From Litorivicinus sp. (GTDB lineage: Bacteria > Pseudomonadota > Gammaproteobacteria > Pseudomonadales > Litorivicinaceae), in contig JAGYIK010000003.1 of assembly GCA_018402605.1 (NCBI GenBank), forward strand, positions 1 through 29,559: 29,559 nt of DNA, read 5' to 3'. How positions within the stretch are numbered: the stretch's first letter is position 1; each line of letters begins with the position of its first letter. The translations under genes were made by a program, and so were the position numbers. Below are positions 15,621-24,775 of the stretch, piece by piece. The notes under the pieces were generated by a model. That model was not told the DNA's origin, made no database searches, and was given only the letters and a program-made list of their open reading frames with translations.

Positions 15621-16199
15621 ATGGCTGACGAACAGATTGAAGAGGAAGAAGGCGGCAAAAAAGGTGGTTTAGTTAAAATCATCTTGTTGGTCGTGGGTGT
15701 CGTGTTGGTGGTGTTACTCACCATCGGTCTGACTCTGTACTTCACTGGATTCTTTGACCCAGGCCCTGAAGAGGCGGCCGAGGAACAAATTCAGGCGCTT
15801 GAAACGGAGGCGTCAACCGCTGCTGAGGAAGTGGCGAAACAGCCTGCGAAAATTCAGTTGGCGGCTCCACCGGTCGAAAAATTTGAGACGGTGTATTACG
15901 AGCTTGAGCGGGAGTTCCTCGCCAATGTCTCGAATTCACGTAAGGTGATGCAAATTAAGCTGGCGATCATGACGCACTATGATGAGCAGGTGATTGCTAA
16001 TATTGAGAAGCATACTTTTGCGATTCGGTCGGCGATTTTGGACATCATGCGTCAGGTCACCGAAGCGAAGCTCGAAGAGCCTGGGTTCCGTGAGGCCTTG
16101 GCTGAAGATATCCGGCTCGCCATGAATGCAAAGCTTGAGGATGTTGAGGATTTCGGCGGTGTCGAACGCGTCTACTTCTCTGAATTTATTGTGCAGTAA
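15621..16199 (+). CDS. fliL: Flagellar basal body-associated protein FliL
   Basis: A 192-residue single-pass membrane protein that surrounds the stator and supports its activity, especially under high load. It has a short acidic cytoplasmic N-terminus, a basic KKGG, and one helix (LVKIILLVVGVVLVVLLTIG, about 16-40). A Glu/Ala-rich periplasmic linker follows, then a stomatin-like domain with YYELEREFLANV, RKVMQIKLAIM and a C-terminal VYFSEFIVQ. Start at 15621 after GGAGAGGAATCAGC. The linker (about residues 48-85) is longer than in many FliL proteins. fliM follows 14 bp later, the standard order. Confidence 0.92.
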   Translation: MADEQIEEEEGGKKGGLVKIILLVVGVVLVVLLTIGLTLYFTGFFDPGPEEAAEEQIQALETEASTAAEEVAKQPAKIQLAAPPVEKFETVYYELEREFLANVSNSRKVMQIKLAIMTHYDEQVIANIEKHTFAIRSAILDIMRQVTEAKLEEPGFREALAEDIRLAMNAKLEDVEDFGGVERVYFSEFIVQ

Positions 16200-16213
16200 C
16201 GAGGCATTGAATT

Positions 16214-17209
16214 ATGGCCACCAGTCTACTGACGCCTGAGGAACTCGAAGCACTCGCCGAAGGCGTTGATGCGGGCGAGCTTGAAGTCGATACCGGCTTC
16301 AATCTGCAGGCGCGGGGTATGAAACATGACCTTGCAGCAGAAGACTCAACACTCGGTGTGAATCTCTCGTCGATTGATATGATCAACGAGCGATTCATCC
16401 GGATGTTCCGTCTGGGTCTGTTGGAAGTCTTGCGGACTAGCCCACGGATCAGCCCAGCGCGCGTGCGGATTATGAAGTTTGGTGATTATCTTCCCGATTT
16501 GAAGCCACCTTTATCCGTGACGACGATTCGGACTGCGCCCTTGCGTGGCTCATCGATGGTACTGATTGAGCCCAATATCATTTTTTCAGCACTGGATAAT
16601 TTCTTTGGTGGATTTGGCCGAGGTATCGGCGCATTGCCTCCTGGGCGTCTATTTACGCCCACTGAAACGCGCATCATCAAGATGATGCTGGATCAGCTGT
16701 TTATGTCCTTACAAGAAGCATGGGCGTCGTTGATGCCGATCGAGATCGAAACGGTCAGCTCAGAGATTAATCCGCAGTTTGCGCAGATTGTTGATGAAAA
16801 TGATTTGATCATCTTGTCACGGTTTGAAGCGGAGCTTGGCGACAGCGTTAAAGGCTTTATTGACATCGTGTATCCCTACGCGGCTTTGAAACCATTCCGT
16901 GAATTATTGCGGAGTCGTTTGCAGACGGGTGATGGGAACGAAGAATCGGATCGGGCTTGGCTCAATAACATGGAGCTCGCAGCAGGTGATGCCATGGTGA
17001 AGGCCAAGGTTGAGCTCGCGAAAGTGAAAATTCCAGTGCGTGAATTTGAGGCATTGGAAGAGGGGCAAGTGCTGTTCTTTAAGAAGCCCGATTATGCACG
17101 TTTGATTGTGAACGATGTGCCGATTTATGAAACGGTCGTGGGAGTCCACGGCACTCAGGTCGCGATTCGGGTTGAAAATCCGATCAAGCCCGAAGAAACC
17201 AATGAATGA
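16214..17209 (+). CDS. fliM: Flagellar motor switch protein FliM
   Basis: A 331-residue C-ring protein that receives CheY-P and passes the signal to FliG. The N-terminal CheY-binding peptide reads LLTPEELEALAEGV, a variant of the usual LSQxEIDALL. The middle CheC-like domain contains IIFSALDNFFGGFGRG with the GGxG loop that contacts FliG. The C-terminal SpoA domain (about 245-325) has AKVELAKVKIPVREFEALEEGQ and ends with GTQVAIRVENPIK, pairing with FliN. Length and domain order are standard. The frame is intact. No che genes are present in this window, so the chemotaxis operon must lie elsewhere. Confidence 0.95.
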   Translation: MATSLLTPEELEALAEGVDAGELEVDTGFNLQARGMKHDLAAEDSTLGVNLSSIDMINERFIRMFRLGLLEVLRTSPRISPARVRIMKFGDYLPDLKPPLSVTTIRTAPLRGSSMVLIEPNIIFSALDNFFGGFGRGIGALPPGRLFTPTETRIIKMMLDQLFMSLQEAWASLMPIEIETVSSEINPQFAQIVDENDLIILSRFEAELGDSVKGFIDIVYPYAALKPFRELLRSRLQTGDGNEESDRAWLNNMELAAGDAMVKAKVELAKVKIPVREFEALEEGQVLFFKKPDYARLIVNDVPIYETVVGVHGTQVAIRVENPIKPEETNE

Positions 17210-17235
17210 TTTTGTCCAACTGATGGAGGTGGACT

Positions 17236-17571
17236 GTGAGTGAATTTGAAGCAGAAGATGTCGTCGAGAACGGTGCTGACGATGCGGCGCAGACCGAGGG
17301 AAAGATCCCCTCGAAAATGAATCGTGAAGTCATTGAGAATATTCCTGTAACCTTAGCCATTGAGGTTGGTCGTGCGTCACTGAAGATTCGTGATTTGATG
17401 CGTTTGACTCAGGGCAGTGTGGTGGAACTGGATCGCCTCGCAGGTGAGCCGCTCGATATCGTGGTTAACGATACGGTTGTGGCTCAGGGTGAAGTGGTTT
17501 TGGTGAACGACCGTTACGGGGTGCGCCTGACACAGGTGATTTCAGCGGCAGACCGGATCAAAAACCTCTAA
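17236..17571 (+). CDS. fliN: Flagellar motor switch protein FliN
   Basis: A 111-residue C-ring protein made of an acidic N-terminal 30 residues and one SpoA domain. The domain has the FliN core NIPVTLAIEVGRASLKIRDL, LTQGSVVELDRLAGEPLDI and the ending VNDRYGVRLTQVI. FliN forms the lower C-ring and also captures FliH-FliI for export. The start is a GTG at 17236, chosen because GGAGGTGGACT precedes it. Later starts would remove no conserved residue but lack such a site. It sits between fliM and fliO as usual. Confidence 0.94.
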   Translation: MSEFEAEDVVENGADDAAQTEGKIPSKMNREVIENIPVTLAIEVGRASLKIRDLMRLTQGSVVELDRLAGEPLDIVVNDTVVAQGEVVLVNDRYGVRLTQVISAADRIKNL

Positions 17572-17591
17572 ACATTTGAAGAGGAGTCCGA

Positions 17592-17915
17592 GTGGAATAC
17601 GTCAATTGGTTGTCTTTTGCCTCGAGTTTTCTGCTCGTTATTCTCCTCCTCGGAGCCACGCTTTGGGGGCTGAAACGCTTCGGTCGGATGCAGTTGCAAA
17701 AGACGGCCGACGGCAGTGGGTTGACGCTGGTTGACTCGATCTCTATCGGCACGCGGCAGCGCTTGGTCCTCGTGGAAGCGGATGGCCAACGCATGTTGGT
17801 TGGTGTGACACCCCAATCCATCAGTGGTCTGGGCCAATGGCCTGCCACGAAAACTCCAAAATTCGCAGAGCTTGTGGACTCCGCGAAGGCATCGGAGGAA
17901 CCAACCGATGCGTAG
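17592..17915 (+). CDS. fliO: Flagellar export gate assembly protein FliO
   Basis: A 107-residue protein with a short N-terminus, one membrane helix (about residues 8-26, SFASSFLLVILLLGATLWG) and the basic LKRFGR. A small cytoplasmic SpoA-like part follows with LTLVDSISIGTRQRLVLVEADGQRMLVGVT, which is diagnostic. FliO is a scaffold for assembling the FliP ring. It starts at a GTG at 17592 after GAGGAG. Its last eight bases overlap the fliP start, so the two are coupled. Confidence 0.9.
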   Translation: MEYVNWLSFASSFLLVILLLGATLWGLKRFGRMQLQKTADGSGLTLVDSISIGTRQRLVLVEADGQRMLVGVTPQSISGLGQWPATKTPKFAELVDSAKASEEPTDA

Positions 17916-18630
17916 CCTTGTTATTGCAGTGACTGCTCTGTTTGCGATGCCTGCACTTGGCGATGCGTTGCCGATTGTCACAGTGACTGAAGAGGCGGGA
18001 GCGACCCAGTACAGCTTGACGCTTCAGTTACTGGCACTGATGACGCTGTTGTCATTGTTGCCGGCTATGCTTCTTGGTCTCACATCCTTTGTTCGCATCA
18101 TTATTGTTTTATCGTTGTTGCGCCAAGCACTCGGTACCATGCAAACGCCACCCAATCAGGTGTTATTGGGGATTGCGTTATTTCTGACCTTTTTCATCAT
18201 GGCGCCGGTATTTGGTGACGTGTATGACACTGCGATCCTCCCCTACCTTGAGATCAATCGAGGCGGCTATTGCGGCAGCGAAATCCCAGTGCGTGGATTC
18301 ATGTTGAATCAGACGCGCGCTGAAGACATTGGCATGTTTGTGCAGATCTCTGGGATGGACGCGATCCCTGCGCCTGAGGACGTGCCGTTCAGCATATTGG
18401 CGCCGGCTTTCATCACATCGGAATTGAAGAGCGCTTTCATCATCGCATTTATGATTTATATTCCATTTGTAGTCCTCGATCTCATCGTTGCCAGTGTATT
18501 GATGTCGATGGGGATGATGATGCTCTCGCCAATGATGATTTCGATGCCATTCAAACTCATGTTATTTGTGTTGGTCGACGGGTGGAGCCTGATTATGGGC
18601 TCACTGGCTGCCAGCTTCGCGATGCCCTAG
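17908..18630 (+). CDS. fliP: Flagellar export gate protein FliP (possible compensated frameshift)
   Basis: A 240-residue core export-gate protein. The chosen ATG (17908) gives a cleavable signal peptide (MRSLVIAVTALFAMPALGDA), typical of FliP; the open frame extends upstream into fliO. Membrane helices follow, with FVRIIIVLSLLRQALGTMQTPPNQVL, ELKSAFIIAFMIYIPFVVLDL and SMGMMMLSPMMISMPFKLMLF, all strongly conserved. Between PYLE and PVRGFM the frame reads INRGGYCGSEI, which is unlike FliP. The neighbouring frame over the same bases reads IEAAIAAA, which fits the usual helix here. Two compensating indels near 18255 and 18285 are likely. Function is expected to be normal if so. Confidence 0.93.
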   Translation: MRSLVIAVTALFAMPALGDALPIVTVTEEAGATQYSLTLQLLALMTLLSLLPAMLLGLTSFVRIIIVLSLLRQALGTMQTPPNQVLLGIALFLTFFIMAPVFGDVYDTAILPYLEINRGGYCGSEIPVRGFMLNQTRAEDIGMFVQISGMDAIPAPEDVPFSILAPAFITSELKSAFIIAFMIYIPFVVLDLIVASVLMSMGMMMLSPMMISMPFKLMLFVLVDGWSLIMGSLAASFAMP

Positions 18631-18639
18631 GAGAACCCA

Positions 18640-18909
18640 ATGGATACTGCACTGGTTGTCGATTTAGGTCGCGAAGCGCTTTGGGTTGCGGTGATTATTG
18701 CAGGTCCTTTACTCGGGATCGCGCTGATTGTGGGTTTATTGATCGGTATCATTCAGGCGGCGACGTCCATTAACGAGATGACCCTGTCGTTCATTCCGAA
18801 GATCGCTGCTTTGGTTCTTGTGTTGATTCTCATCGGGTCATGGCAAATTTCCGTGATTGTTGATTTCACGCGTGGGATCTTTGAGCGCATCCCAACGCTC
18901 TTCTTTTAG
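18640..18909 (+). CDS. fliQ: Flagellar export gate protein FliQ
   Basis: An 89-residue protein with two membrane helices that wraps around the FliP-FliR core of the export gate. Typical residues are LVVDLGREALWVAVIIAGPL, then GLLIGIIQAATSINEMTLSF and IPKIAALVLVLILIGSWQ. Length is exactly that of the family (89). It starts at ATG 18640, nine bases after the fliP stop, and fliR follows eight bases after its stop. Confidence 0.95.
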   Translation: MDTALVVDLGREALWVAVIIAGPLLGIALIVGLLIGIIQAATSINEMTLSFIPKIAALVLVLILIGSWQISVIVDFTRGIFERIPTLFF

Positions 18910-18917
18910 AGGCTCGG

Positions 18918-19697
18918 ATGGAGCTCTTTGTTGCAGATCTGGTCGAGCGCTTTTACACCGCGCTCTGGCCTTTTCTGCGTATCGGCGCGATGTTGCTTGC
19001 GGTACCCATTCTTTCAATTGATGCGGTGACGGTTCGGATTCGCATCTTGTTGACGCTGATGCTGACGTTCTTGATTTATCCGCTCGTCGATTGGCCGATC
19101 ATTGATCCGGTCTCCGCTGCTGGACTGTCTGAAATTGTGAATCAAATCTTGATTGGTGTGCTGATGGGGCTGTTTTTGCAGATCGTCACTGCTGCAGTCG
19201 TGCTCGGTGGTCAAGCGATTGCGAATGCGATGGGCTTGTCGATGGCGACAATGGTTGATCCAGGTTTGGGTAACGTGCCTTTGGTGTCGCAATTTTTACT
19301 CATTATTGCCACGCTGATCTTCCTGTCCATTGGCGGTCACATGCTCGTCATTGGGATTCTACTGCGAAGTTTTGAGACCTTCCCTGTAGGGGTCGCCTTT
19401 GTACAAACGGCCAACTTCGCGACACTTGTTGAGTGGTCGTCGATGATTTTCTTGGGTGGTGTGTTAATTGCGTTACCTGTGATGGTCGCGCTTTTGTTGG
19501 TCAATGCGGGTGTCGGTGTGATCACCCGTGCTGCGCCAAGCTTGAATATTTTCGCTGTGGGATTCCCTGTATTTTTCCTCACTGGCTATGCGGTTTTGAT
19601 TCTCTCAATGTCAGGAATGGCTGCGCGTATGCAATGGCTTTGGATGGAAGGTATTGAGCGCGTGAAAGACTTTGTTTTGGTCCCTGGAGTGCTGTAA
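18918..19697 (+). CDS. fliR: Flagellar export gate protein FliR
   Basis: A 259-residue multi-helix membrane protein, the single-copy member of the FliPQR export gate. Recognisable parts are FLRIGAMLLAVPILS near the N-terminus, then LIGVLMGLFLQIVTAAVVLGGQ and MVDPGLGNVPLVSQFL. The C-terminal conserved part runs LLVNAGVGVITRAAPSLNIF and AVGFPVFFLTGYAVLILS. Length is normal (about 260). Its TAA overlaps the flhB ATG by one base (TAATG). The frame is intact; damage begins again just after this gene. Confidence 0.95.
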   Translation: MELFVADLVERFYTALWPFLRIGAMLLAVPILSIDAVTVRIRILLTLMLTFLIYPLVDWPIIDPVSAAGLSEIVNQILIGVLMGLFLQIVTAAVVLGGQAIANAMGLSMATMVDPGLGNVPLVSQFLLIIATLIFLSIGGHMLVIGILLRSFETFPVGVAFVQTANFATLVEWSSMIFLGGVLIALPVMVALLLVNAGVGVITRAAPSLNIFAVGFPVFFLTGYAVLILSMSGMAARMQWLWMEGIERVKDFVLVPGVL

Positions 19698-20830
19698 TGG
19701 CTACAATTACCCGAAGACGACGAAAAAACCGGGAGCCGGCAGCCAGGCGGCTTGAGAAGGCGCGCGAGGATGGCGAGGTTCCAAGGTCTCAAAGGCGACC
19801 ATTGCCGCGGTGATGATTATCTCGATGGCTGCTCTGTATCTCATGGGTGATTTGGCTGATTAGCAATTTGGCAAAATTTTGCCTCTGGCTTCATCATTGA
19901 GCGACGTGACATTTACTCAGAAAACCTTGGCATGGTGCAGTACGCGGAGATTGGCCGCGAAGGATTTTTGCTGATCATTGCCATTGCTCGCGTTGACCTT
20001 TGTGGTTGCGATCTTTGCGGGCTCGTCCATGGGCGGTCTTACTTTTTCTTGGAAAGCGATTCAGCCCAAGGCCAGTAAACAAATCCTCTGTGGTTTCAAA
20101 CGGATGTTTTCGGCATCAAAGCGCTCGTTGAGCTGGTGAAGTCGATTTTGAAATTTTTCCTCGTTGCTGGCGTGCTGGCGTACTTTGTTTACGACTTTCC
20201 GATGAGTTGGTGGCGCTTCATAGGCTGTCGCTGGGGCCGGCGCTGAAGGCGGCTGCCGAAATGATTGGTTTTGACCGTTTTGGTTGTGACAGCAGCGCTT
20301 GTGGTGATTGCGGCGATCGATGTGCCATTTCAGAGTCACGAATTCACCAAACGCATGCGTATGACCAAACAAGAGATCAAAGACGAATACAAGGATGTGG
20401 AAGGCCGTCCTGAGGTGAAAGCACAGATCCGTCGGAAGCAGCGCGAGATGGCTGAGCAGCGCATGATGGAAATTGAAGAACGCGGATGTGATCATCACCA
20501 ACCGGACCACTTCTCAGTTGCGCTGGTCTATGATCCTGAATCGATGGGGCGCCGATTGTGGTGGCGAAGGGTGTTAATCCTCGCACTTCGCATTGTAATG
20601 AAGCCAAAGAGCACGGCATTGGCGGTTGAATTCCGCCTTTGGCGCATTGCGCTCTACTTCGACAGAATTGGATCAGGCCGATTCCTGAAGAATTGTATTA
20701 CGCTGTCGCGCAGAGTCATCGCGTACGTGTTCCAGTCTGGCCAGCGTCCGTCGAGACGGGCAAACTGCAGGAAGCCGAACCCTGAAATTCCGCAAGGATT
20801 TAAGTTTGTAGCGACGGTAATCCCGAATGA
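19697..20830 (+). CDS. flhB: Flagellar export switch protein FlhB (heavily frameshifted)
   Basis: FlhB controls substrate choice in flagellar export; self-cleavage at NPTH lets it respond to FliK. The frame starts at the ATG overlapping fliR but is wrong from the outset. RRLEKAREDGEVPRS, the standard N-terminal motif, is readable, then AAVMIISMAALYLMGDL. Later come the linker VPFQSHEFTKRMRMTKQEIK and ... DEYKDVEGRPEVKAQIRRKQ, and then ITN-x-T-(H)FSVALVYDPESMG. After that IPEELYYAV, IAYVFQSGQRPSR and a C-terminal SDGNPE with TGA at 20828-20830 can be found. The NPTH codons themselves (20500-20511) are damaged in the assembled sequence. The 1134-bp span equals the normal 378 codons. I count about ten breaks. 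Confidence 0.88.
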
Positions 20831-20847
20831 GAAAGGTATAGCCCCAC

Positions 20848-22453
20848 ATGCATGAGTTTGATGATCTTCCGGTCAGTTTATTGTCAGGACAACGGTAAGA
20901 TTTTCCGCTGCCGATGTCGCTGATTCAATCGGGTCTTTGATGCGGTTGTCGATGATGCGCAACATGTCTTGATGACGAGCCATTTCGATGGCGTGATGAT
21001 TAGTCACTACGGAAAGCTGATGCTCAACCGCCTGAAGATGCGCTCAGGTCTTGCAGTTGAGACCTACATGCCTGCAAGCACAGAAGCGTTAGTCGGCCGC
21101 TTTAATGAGGCTCGTCAATCAAATGTCAATGGAGAGGCGCGCGGTGAAGCGCCCTCAGGTACATGAGTCGGATCGTCGTGGTCAATGACCCCAAGGCGAT
21201 TGAAGCCGATGGCTGGGCGCTGTTGTCTCGGATGATTGCGGATTTTCCTGGGCTCAATATGCAGTTGGTATTGTTGCTGGACAGAATCCACAGACAGTGG
21301 AGAAAGCGCTGGATCGCCTAGGGTCGAGACTCCTTCGGTGGGAGATTGAGCCACCGAGCGCAACTGAACAATTGGCACTGCGCAAAGAGGCCATGGGTGT
21401 CGGACTGGAATTCCAGGTGGAACGCGTCCTCTCACGCATTAATCAGCATGTGTCCACGAACAACTTGAGCCAAATCTCGGGGACGGACCTGGCGATGCCA
21501 GTCTGCAAATTGACGTGAGTGAGGCATTGTCTGAGGGGCACGGCTGCCGGCGGCACCGCGAAGCCGAGGACATGAAGGCCTTATTCGAGGAAGAGCCGGT
21601 AAAGAAACGCTCGCGCGGCGGCAGGCTCGTTTGTTGTCCATTTCTGCTTCTGGCAGGGACTGTTGTAGCTGGATTTATCAGTCCGGATGTGGGTCGTCAA
21701 TTCGGACCGATTACTCGTGATGGCTGGTGTTGAAGAGTCCATATTTAGTCGTCCCGAGCGTCCGCAATCGGTGGTGGATGCAGCCTGACGCGAATCAAAC
21801 GATGACACCTGTGTTACCGCCACCCTTGGAGCCAGAGGCGGGTGTTGATGAGCCCGCTGATGCGGAGCCATGATCCACGGACCGCGGTGGCCGGGCCATT
21901 GCAAACGAGCCTACTGCTGATGCGGCGCCTTTAGCGTCAACCGAGGCCACAGGGACTGGTGCGCCTGAGCCATGTTGGAGTCGTGCGGCGGCTGAGATAC
22001 AATCTGTTGCATCATCCGGCGCCCTGATTCATCAGCGCCCTGGTAGATTCATCCAGCGCCCGCTTCACCACCACCCTCCGGCGGCCGCCGAACCGGCTCA
22101 GGCCTGCACCACTACCGGTGACGCAGTCGCCAGCTGGCGGCACACCTGCACCCGCTGCACGCGCAGAGCGCTGCGGTGCGATACGGCGTATCATCGATGC
22201 CAATCCGCAGAGTCAGTTTGTACAGCATATTGTATTGGGCTCTGAAGCGCGCCCAGAGCTGGTTGGCTGGACAGGTGAATCCCGGCGGCCTTGTGGTGCC
22301 GATTCGTGTCAACAATGCGGTGCGCTATGCAGTGGTCAGCGGACCCTTCGATCGGGCAGCGACTCTGGCAATATTCAAGAAAGGAATGGGCTCTGGTGCC
22401 GATTATTGGGTGAGAACAGCGGGATCTTTGCAGATCTCGAACGAGGAGAGTAA
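20848..22453 (+). CDS. DamX-like protein: ATPase-like domain, one membrane helix, SPOR domain (heavily frameshifted)
   Basis: Fragments in shifting frames join into one plausible protein. It begins MHEFDDLPVSLLSGQR after GAGAAAGG. A cytoplasmic domain follows (SHYGKLMLNRLKMRSGLAVE, RIVVVNDPKAIEADGWALLS, LNMQLVLLLD, LLRWEIEPPSATEQLALRKE), resembling the degenerate ExeA/AAA-like N-terminal domain of DamX. The basic KKRSRGGR is followed by one membrane helix (about 21620-21680). Next is a Pro/Ala-rich linker, then a SPOR domain (about 22201-22440) with FVQHIVLGSEA and AVRYAVVSGPFDRAATLA. SPOR domains bind denuded peptidoglycan at septa. DamX normally acts in cell division; placement right after flhB hints at a polar or flagellar role. 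Both ends are approximate. I see no clear Walker A motif. Confidence 0.65.
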
Positions 22454-22539
22454 CCAGGTGGGTGACGAACTTTTCCGCAATGACGGGCAGAACCGGTCAG
22501 AGCGGGCGGTAGTCGAAGACAATCGGAAGACGAAAGCGC

Positions 22540-22919
22540 ATGAAAACACGACAGCCCAAAGGTCGGCGTCGATTTTATCGTGATCGTTTCGAGCAGGTTG
22601 AGCCCGGACGGCGCCTCAAGGGGTCATTGATACACCAGTGCGGACGATTCCGGAATTCAGTTCGATCGGTCACTTAAAGAAGAGCTCGCCGCGGTTGCGA
22701 CCATGCCGACGTGGGATTTGCCCGAGTGGCGCCCCGCGGTGTTGAGTCGGGAGTTGTTGAAGCGCCTGGCGAATATCGTGACCCAACTTAAAGTCGTCGC
22801 TGGTGCGACCGATGAATTACAGACAAAGTCAATGCACTGTATCAAGGGCCTGAAACAGTCAAATCCGATGCAGAGACTGAGACTGAAAACCTGGTAGCGG
22901 AAGAGACAAGCAATGAGTG
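22540..22919 (+). CDS. Hypothetical protein between the DamX-like and coiled-coil genes (frameshifted)
   Basis: About 125 residues recovered across at least two shifts. The N-terminus is basic (MKTRQPKGRRRFYRDRFEQV). The middle reads LKEELAAVATMPTWDLPEW and RPAVLSRELLKRLANIVTQL, and the end is acidic (SDAETETENLVAEETSNE), with a TGA overlapping the next ATG. The middle looks helical. It has no signal peptide or membrane helix, so it is probably cytoplasmic. I do not recognise the family. The start at 22540 is supported only by a weak GGAAG. An upstream GTG near 22463 is an alternative. Overlapping starts and stops suggest co-translation with its neighbours. Confidence 0.5.
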
Positions 22920-23993
22920 AGAACGAAACACCCAAAAGATGACGATCAGGTGGACGCTATTTCTGAAGCGGAAGTGAAGGCGGAAGTGGCGTCTGAAGCC
23001 GAAGCGGGAAGAGGTTGTAGCCGACGCTGCATCGGAGGACAATGCGGGCAGGAAGTCTCTGCCGAGGCTGTCGAGTCGAAGCCGAGTGTGGCGACTGTTG
23101 CCGCGGACACCTCGTTGTCTGAAGCCATTCATCTTGCTGATGAGCTGGTGAAGACACGGATTGAGAAAATTCATGAGGCCGGTGAGCGCTCTGTTTCTCA
23201 AGCTGTGCAGTCCATGGAAACCTTGATGGGTTCGGTGTTGGATTCTGCAGAGGCGGCAACCAAGGCGTCTGCGACAGCCAACGTGTCGACTGGGAACCTG
23301 GTTAAGGCTGCGCGTAAACTGGACGCGGCCGCACACCAGAGCTCAAAGATCTCAACCATCGTATTGAGTGTTGGTGGAGCGATGCTCTTTATTTCCGTAG
23401 CGGTATTTGGATTTATGGCGGCACAGGTCTCCAAGCGTTCCGCAGAGCTTGAGGGCATGGTCTTGGCCGTTGGTAAGCGCGTGGTTGAGCTGAATGTGGG
23501 CCTTGAGCAGTTTCAGATGATCAATGATTCGATTGAGCAGCTGCGCGTGACACAAGAAGCCTTCCGTGATGCGCAGATCCAATTGACCTCGCGAATGAAT
23601 GATCTCAATGGCGTGTTGCAGGAAGTTCAAAGCGAAGTGCCCGCAAAGACAGCTGAGACAGTGGGCCGTCAAAGCGAGGCCTTTACGTTGCGGGTTGGTG
23701 AGTTAGAGGGGCAAATTCAGTCACAACAGAAAGTGACCGAAGATTTGGCGAAATCGATGCAAACACTGTCTACTCAGGTGTCTTCACTGCGTGGGTCTAT
23801 CGGCAGCGTGGCTGAACTCAACAAAGACGTGGATGCGTTGATCACGTTGCAGCGCGAGCGCTACTACGAGCTGTTGCAGGCACAATCACAAGCCATGCGC
23901 ACACAAGCCGAGGCGCCTCCCGATGATGTGGTGGTGCAATACCCAAATCCAGAGGCACCGCTGCCGTTACCTGAGGGTGTGACGACCGAATAG
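22912..23993 (+). CDS. Single-pass membrane protein with long periplasmic coiled coil (frame broken near the start)
   Basis: About 360 residues. The start is the ATG at 22912 (MSENETPK), overlapping the preceding stop. An extra A in the run near 22931-22934 then breaks the frame. The longer downstream frame begins DDDQVDAISEAEVKAEVASE. A second, compensated disturbance lies at about 23009-23047, where the alternative frame continues the acidic EEVVADAASEDNAG. The rest is intact: a cytoplasmic helical segment, one membrane helix (TIVLSVGGAMLFISVAVFGF), then about 150 residues of heptad-like coiled coil (IEQLRVTQEAF, LEGQIQSQQKV, LAKSMQTLSTQVSSLRG), ending in a Pro-rich tail. I do not recognise the family. 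It is the last gene before the terminator. Confidence 0.7.
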
Positions 23994-24017
23994 TTTGGTG
24001 AAAGTGCCATCACGAAC

Positions 24018-24051
24018 AAAAAAGCCCAATTGCGCTGCATTGGGCTTTTTT
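24018..24051. terminator. Bidirectional rho-independent terminator
   Basis: AAAAAAGCCCAAT (24018-24030), an eight-base loop, then ATTGGGCTTTTTT (24039-24051). The GC core with flanking A- and T-tracts works on both strands. It lies 24 bp after the plus-strand coiled-coil gene and 29 bp beyond the end of the minus-strand operon, exactly where two convergent operons meet. Confidence 0.92.
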
Positions 24052-24080
24052 CTTCTGTATGTCTTGCCGCGATGGATGGG

Positions 24081-24773
24081 TTAGCGCGTATCGTCCGAGT
24101 CTGTTTTCTCTTCACCAGGCGGCAACGCGAGGGTGTCATCGCTTTCTGGCGTGTCCGGTTCAGGGTCAGGGAGATCATCAAAGTTTTCATCATCATCGTC
24201 GACCTGTGGCAAGAGTGCCCGACCGAACGACCGTGTGCGCTCAAACCCCACCTGCACGAATAAATCGTCAACGATCTCATCCACTTCGCTAGCAAGCTTG
24301 TCTGCTTTTTCAGGCTTGGTTTCGATTTCTTGACCGATTTCATACAGACGAGATGCCTCAACATAGGGCATGTACGACTCAACGGATCCACGGAGCATGG
24401 AAATCCGCATCGTGGATTTGGGTTGGCTGCGCTCACCTGCGCGACCGTCGAATCGACCGTCCTCGATCAGTGTTTCAATGTGACGCGATAGGACCATTTC
24501 ATAACGCGACTTGACCTTATTGAGATCCCCAACTTCGATATTTGGGTCCTCAATTTTCTCACCGGTCATCGCTTTCCAGAGGTTCTCACCATTCAAATCA
24601 CCGAACGGATTGGGGCCGTAGGTCACGTGTTCCGCCAATTTATCTGTGGTGACTTTGGGATTCAGGCCCAGTAGGGTCTCGAAGACGTTGATCCGCTCGC
24701 TCAGATAAATAACGATTATCGCTGTAGCGCCGAGCACGAGAACGAGGAGACCGAGGATCCACTCCATGACCAC
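24081..24773 (-). CDS. Hypothetical membrane-anchored protein, last gene of the flhA-fliA operon
   Basis: 230 residues from a GTG at 24773, supported by GGGAG six bases upstream; an ATG at 24767 is the alternative. The N-terminus is one membrane helix (WILGLLVLVLGATAIIVIYL, about 5-24) followed by SERINVFETLLG. The rest is soluble and charged, including MTGEKIEDPNIEVGDL, MVLSRHIETLIEDGRFDG and RGSVESYMPYVEASRLYEI. The last 45 residues are an Asp/Glu/Pro-rich tail (QVDDDDENFDDLPDPEPDTP). I do not recognise the family. It starts two bases after the upstream gene's stop. In related bacteria chemotaxis genes follow fliA here, so this pair occupies that place. A motility role is likely by context only. 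Confidence 0.65.
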   Translation of the reverse strand: MVMEWILGLLVLVLGATAIIVIYLSERINVFETLLGLNPKVTTDKLAEHVTYGPNPFGDLNGENLWKAMTGEKIEDPNIEVGDLNKVKSRYEMVLSRHIETLIEDGRFDGRAGERSQPKSTMRISMLRGSVESYMPYVEASRLYEIGQEIETKPEKADKLASEVDEIVDDLFVQVGFERTRSFGRALLPQVDDDDENFDDLPDPEPDTPESDDTLALPPGEEKTDSDDTR

Positions 24774-24775
24774 AA

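Noticed and set aside
20265..20855. A separate 196-residue gene inside flhB
   Set aside because: Its first part is the FlhB linker region and its remainder a wrong frame produced by indels.
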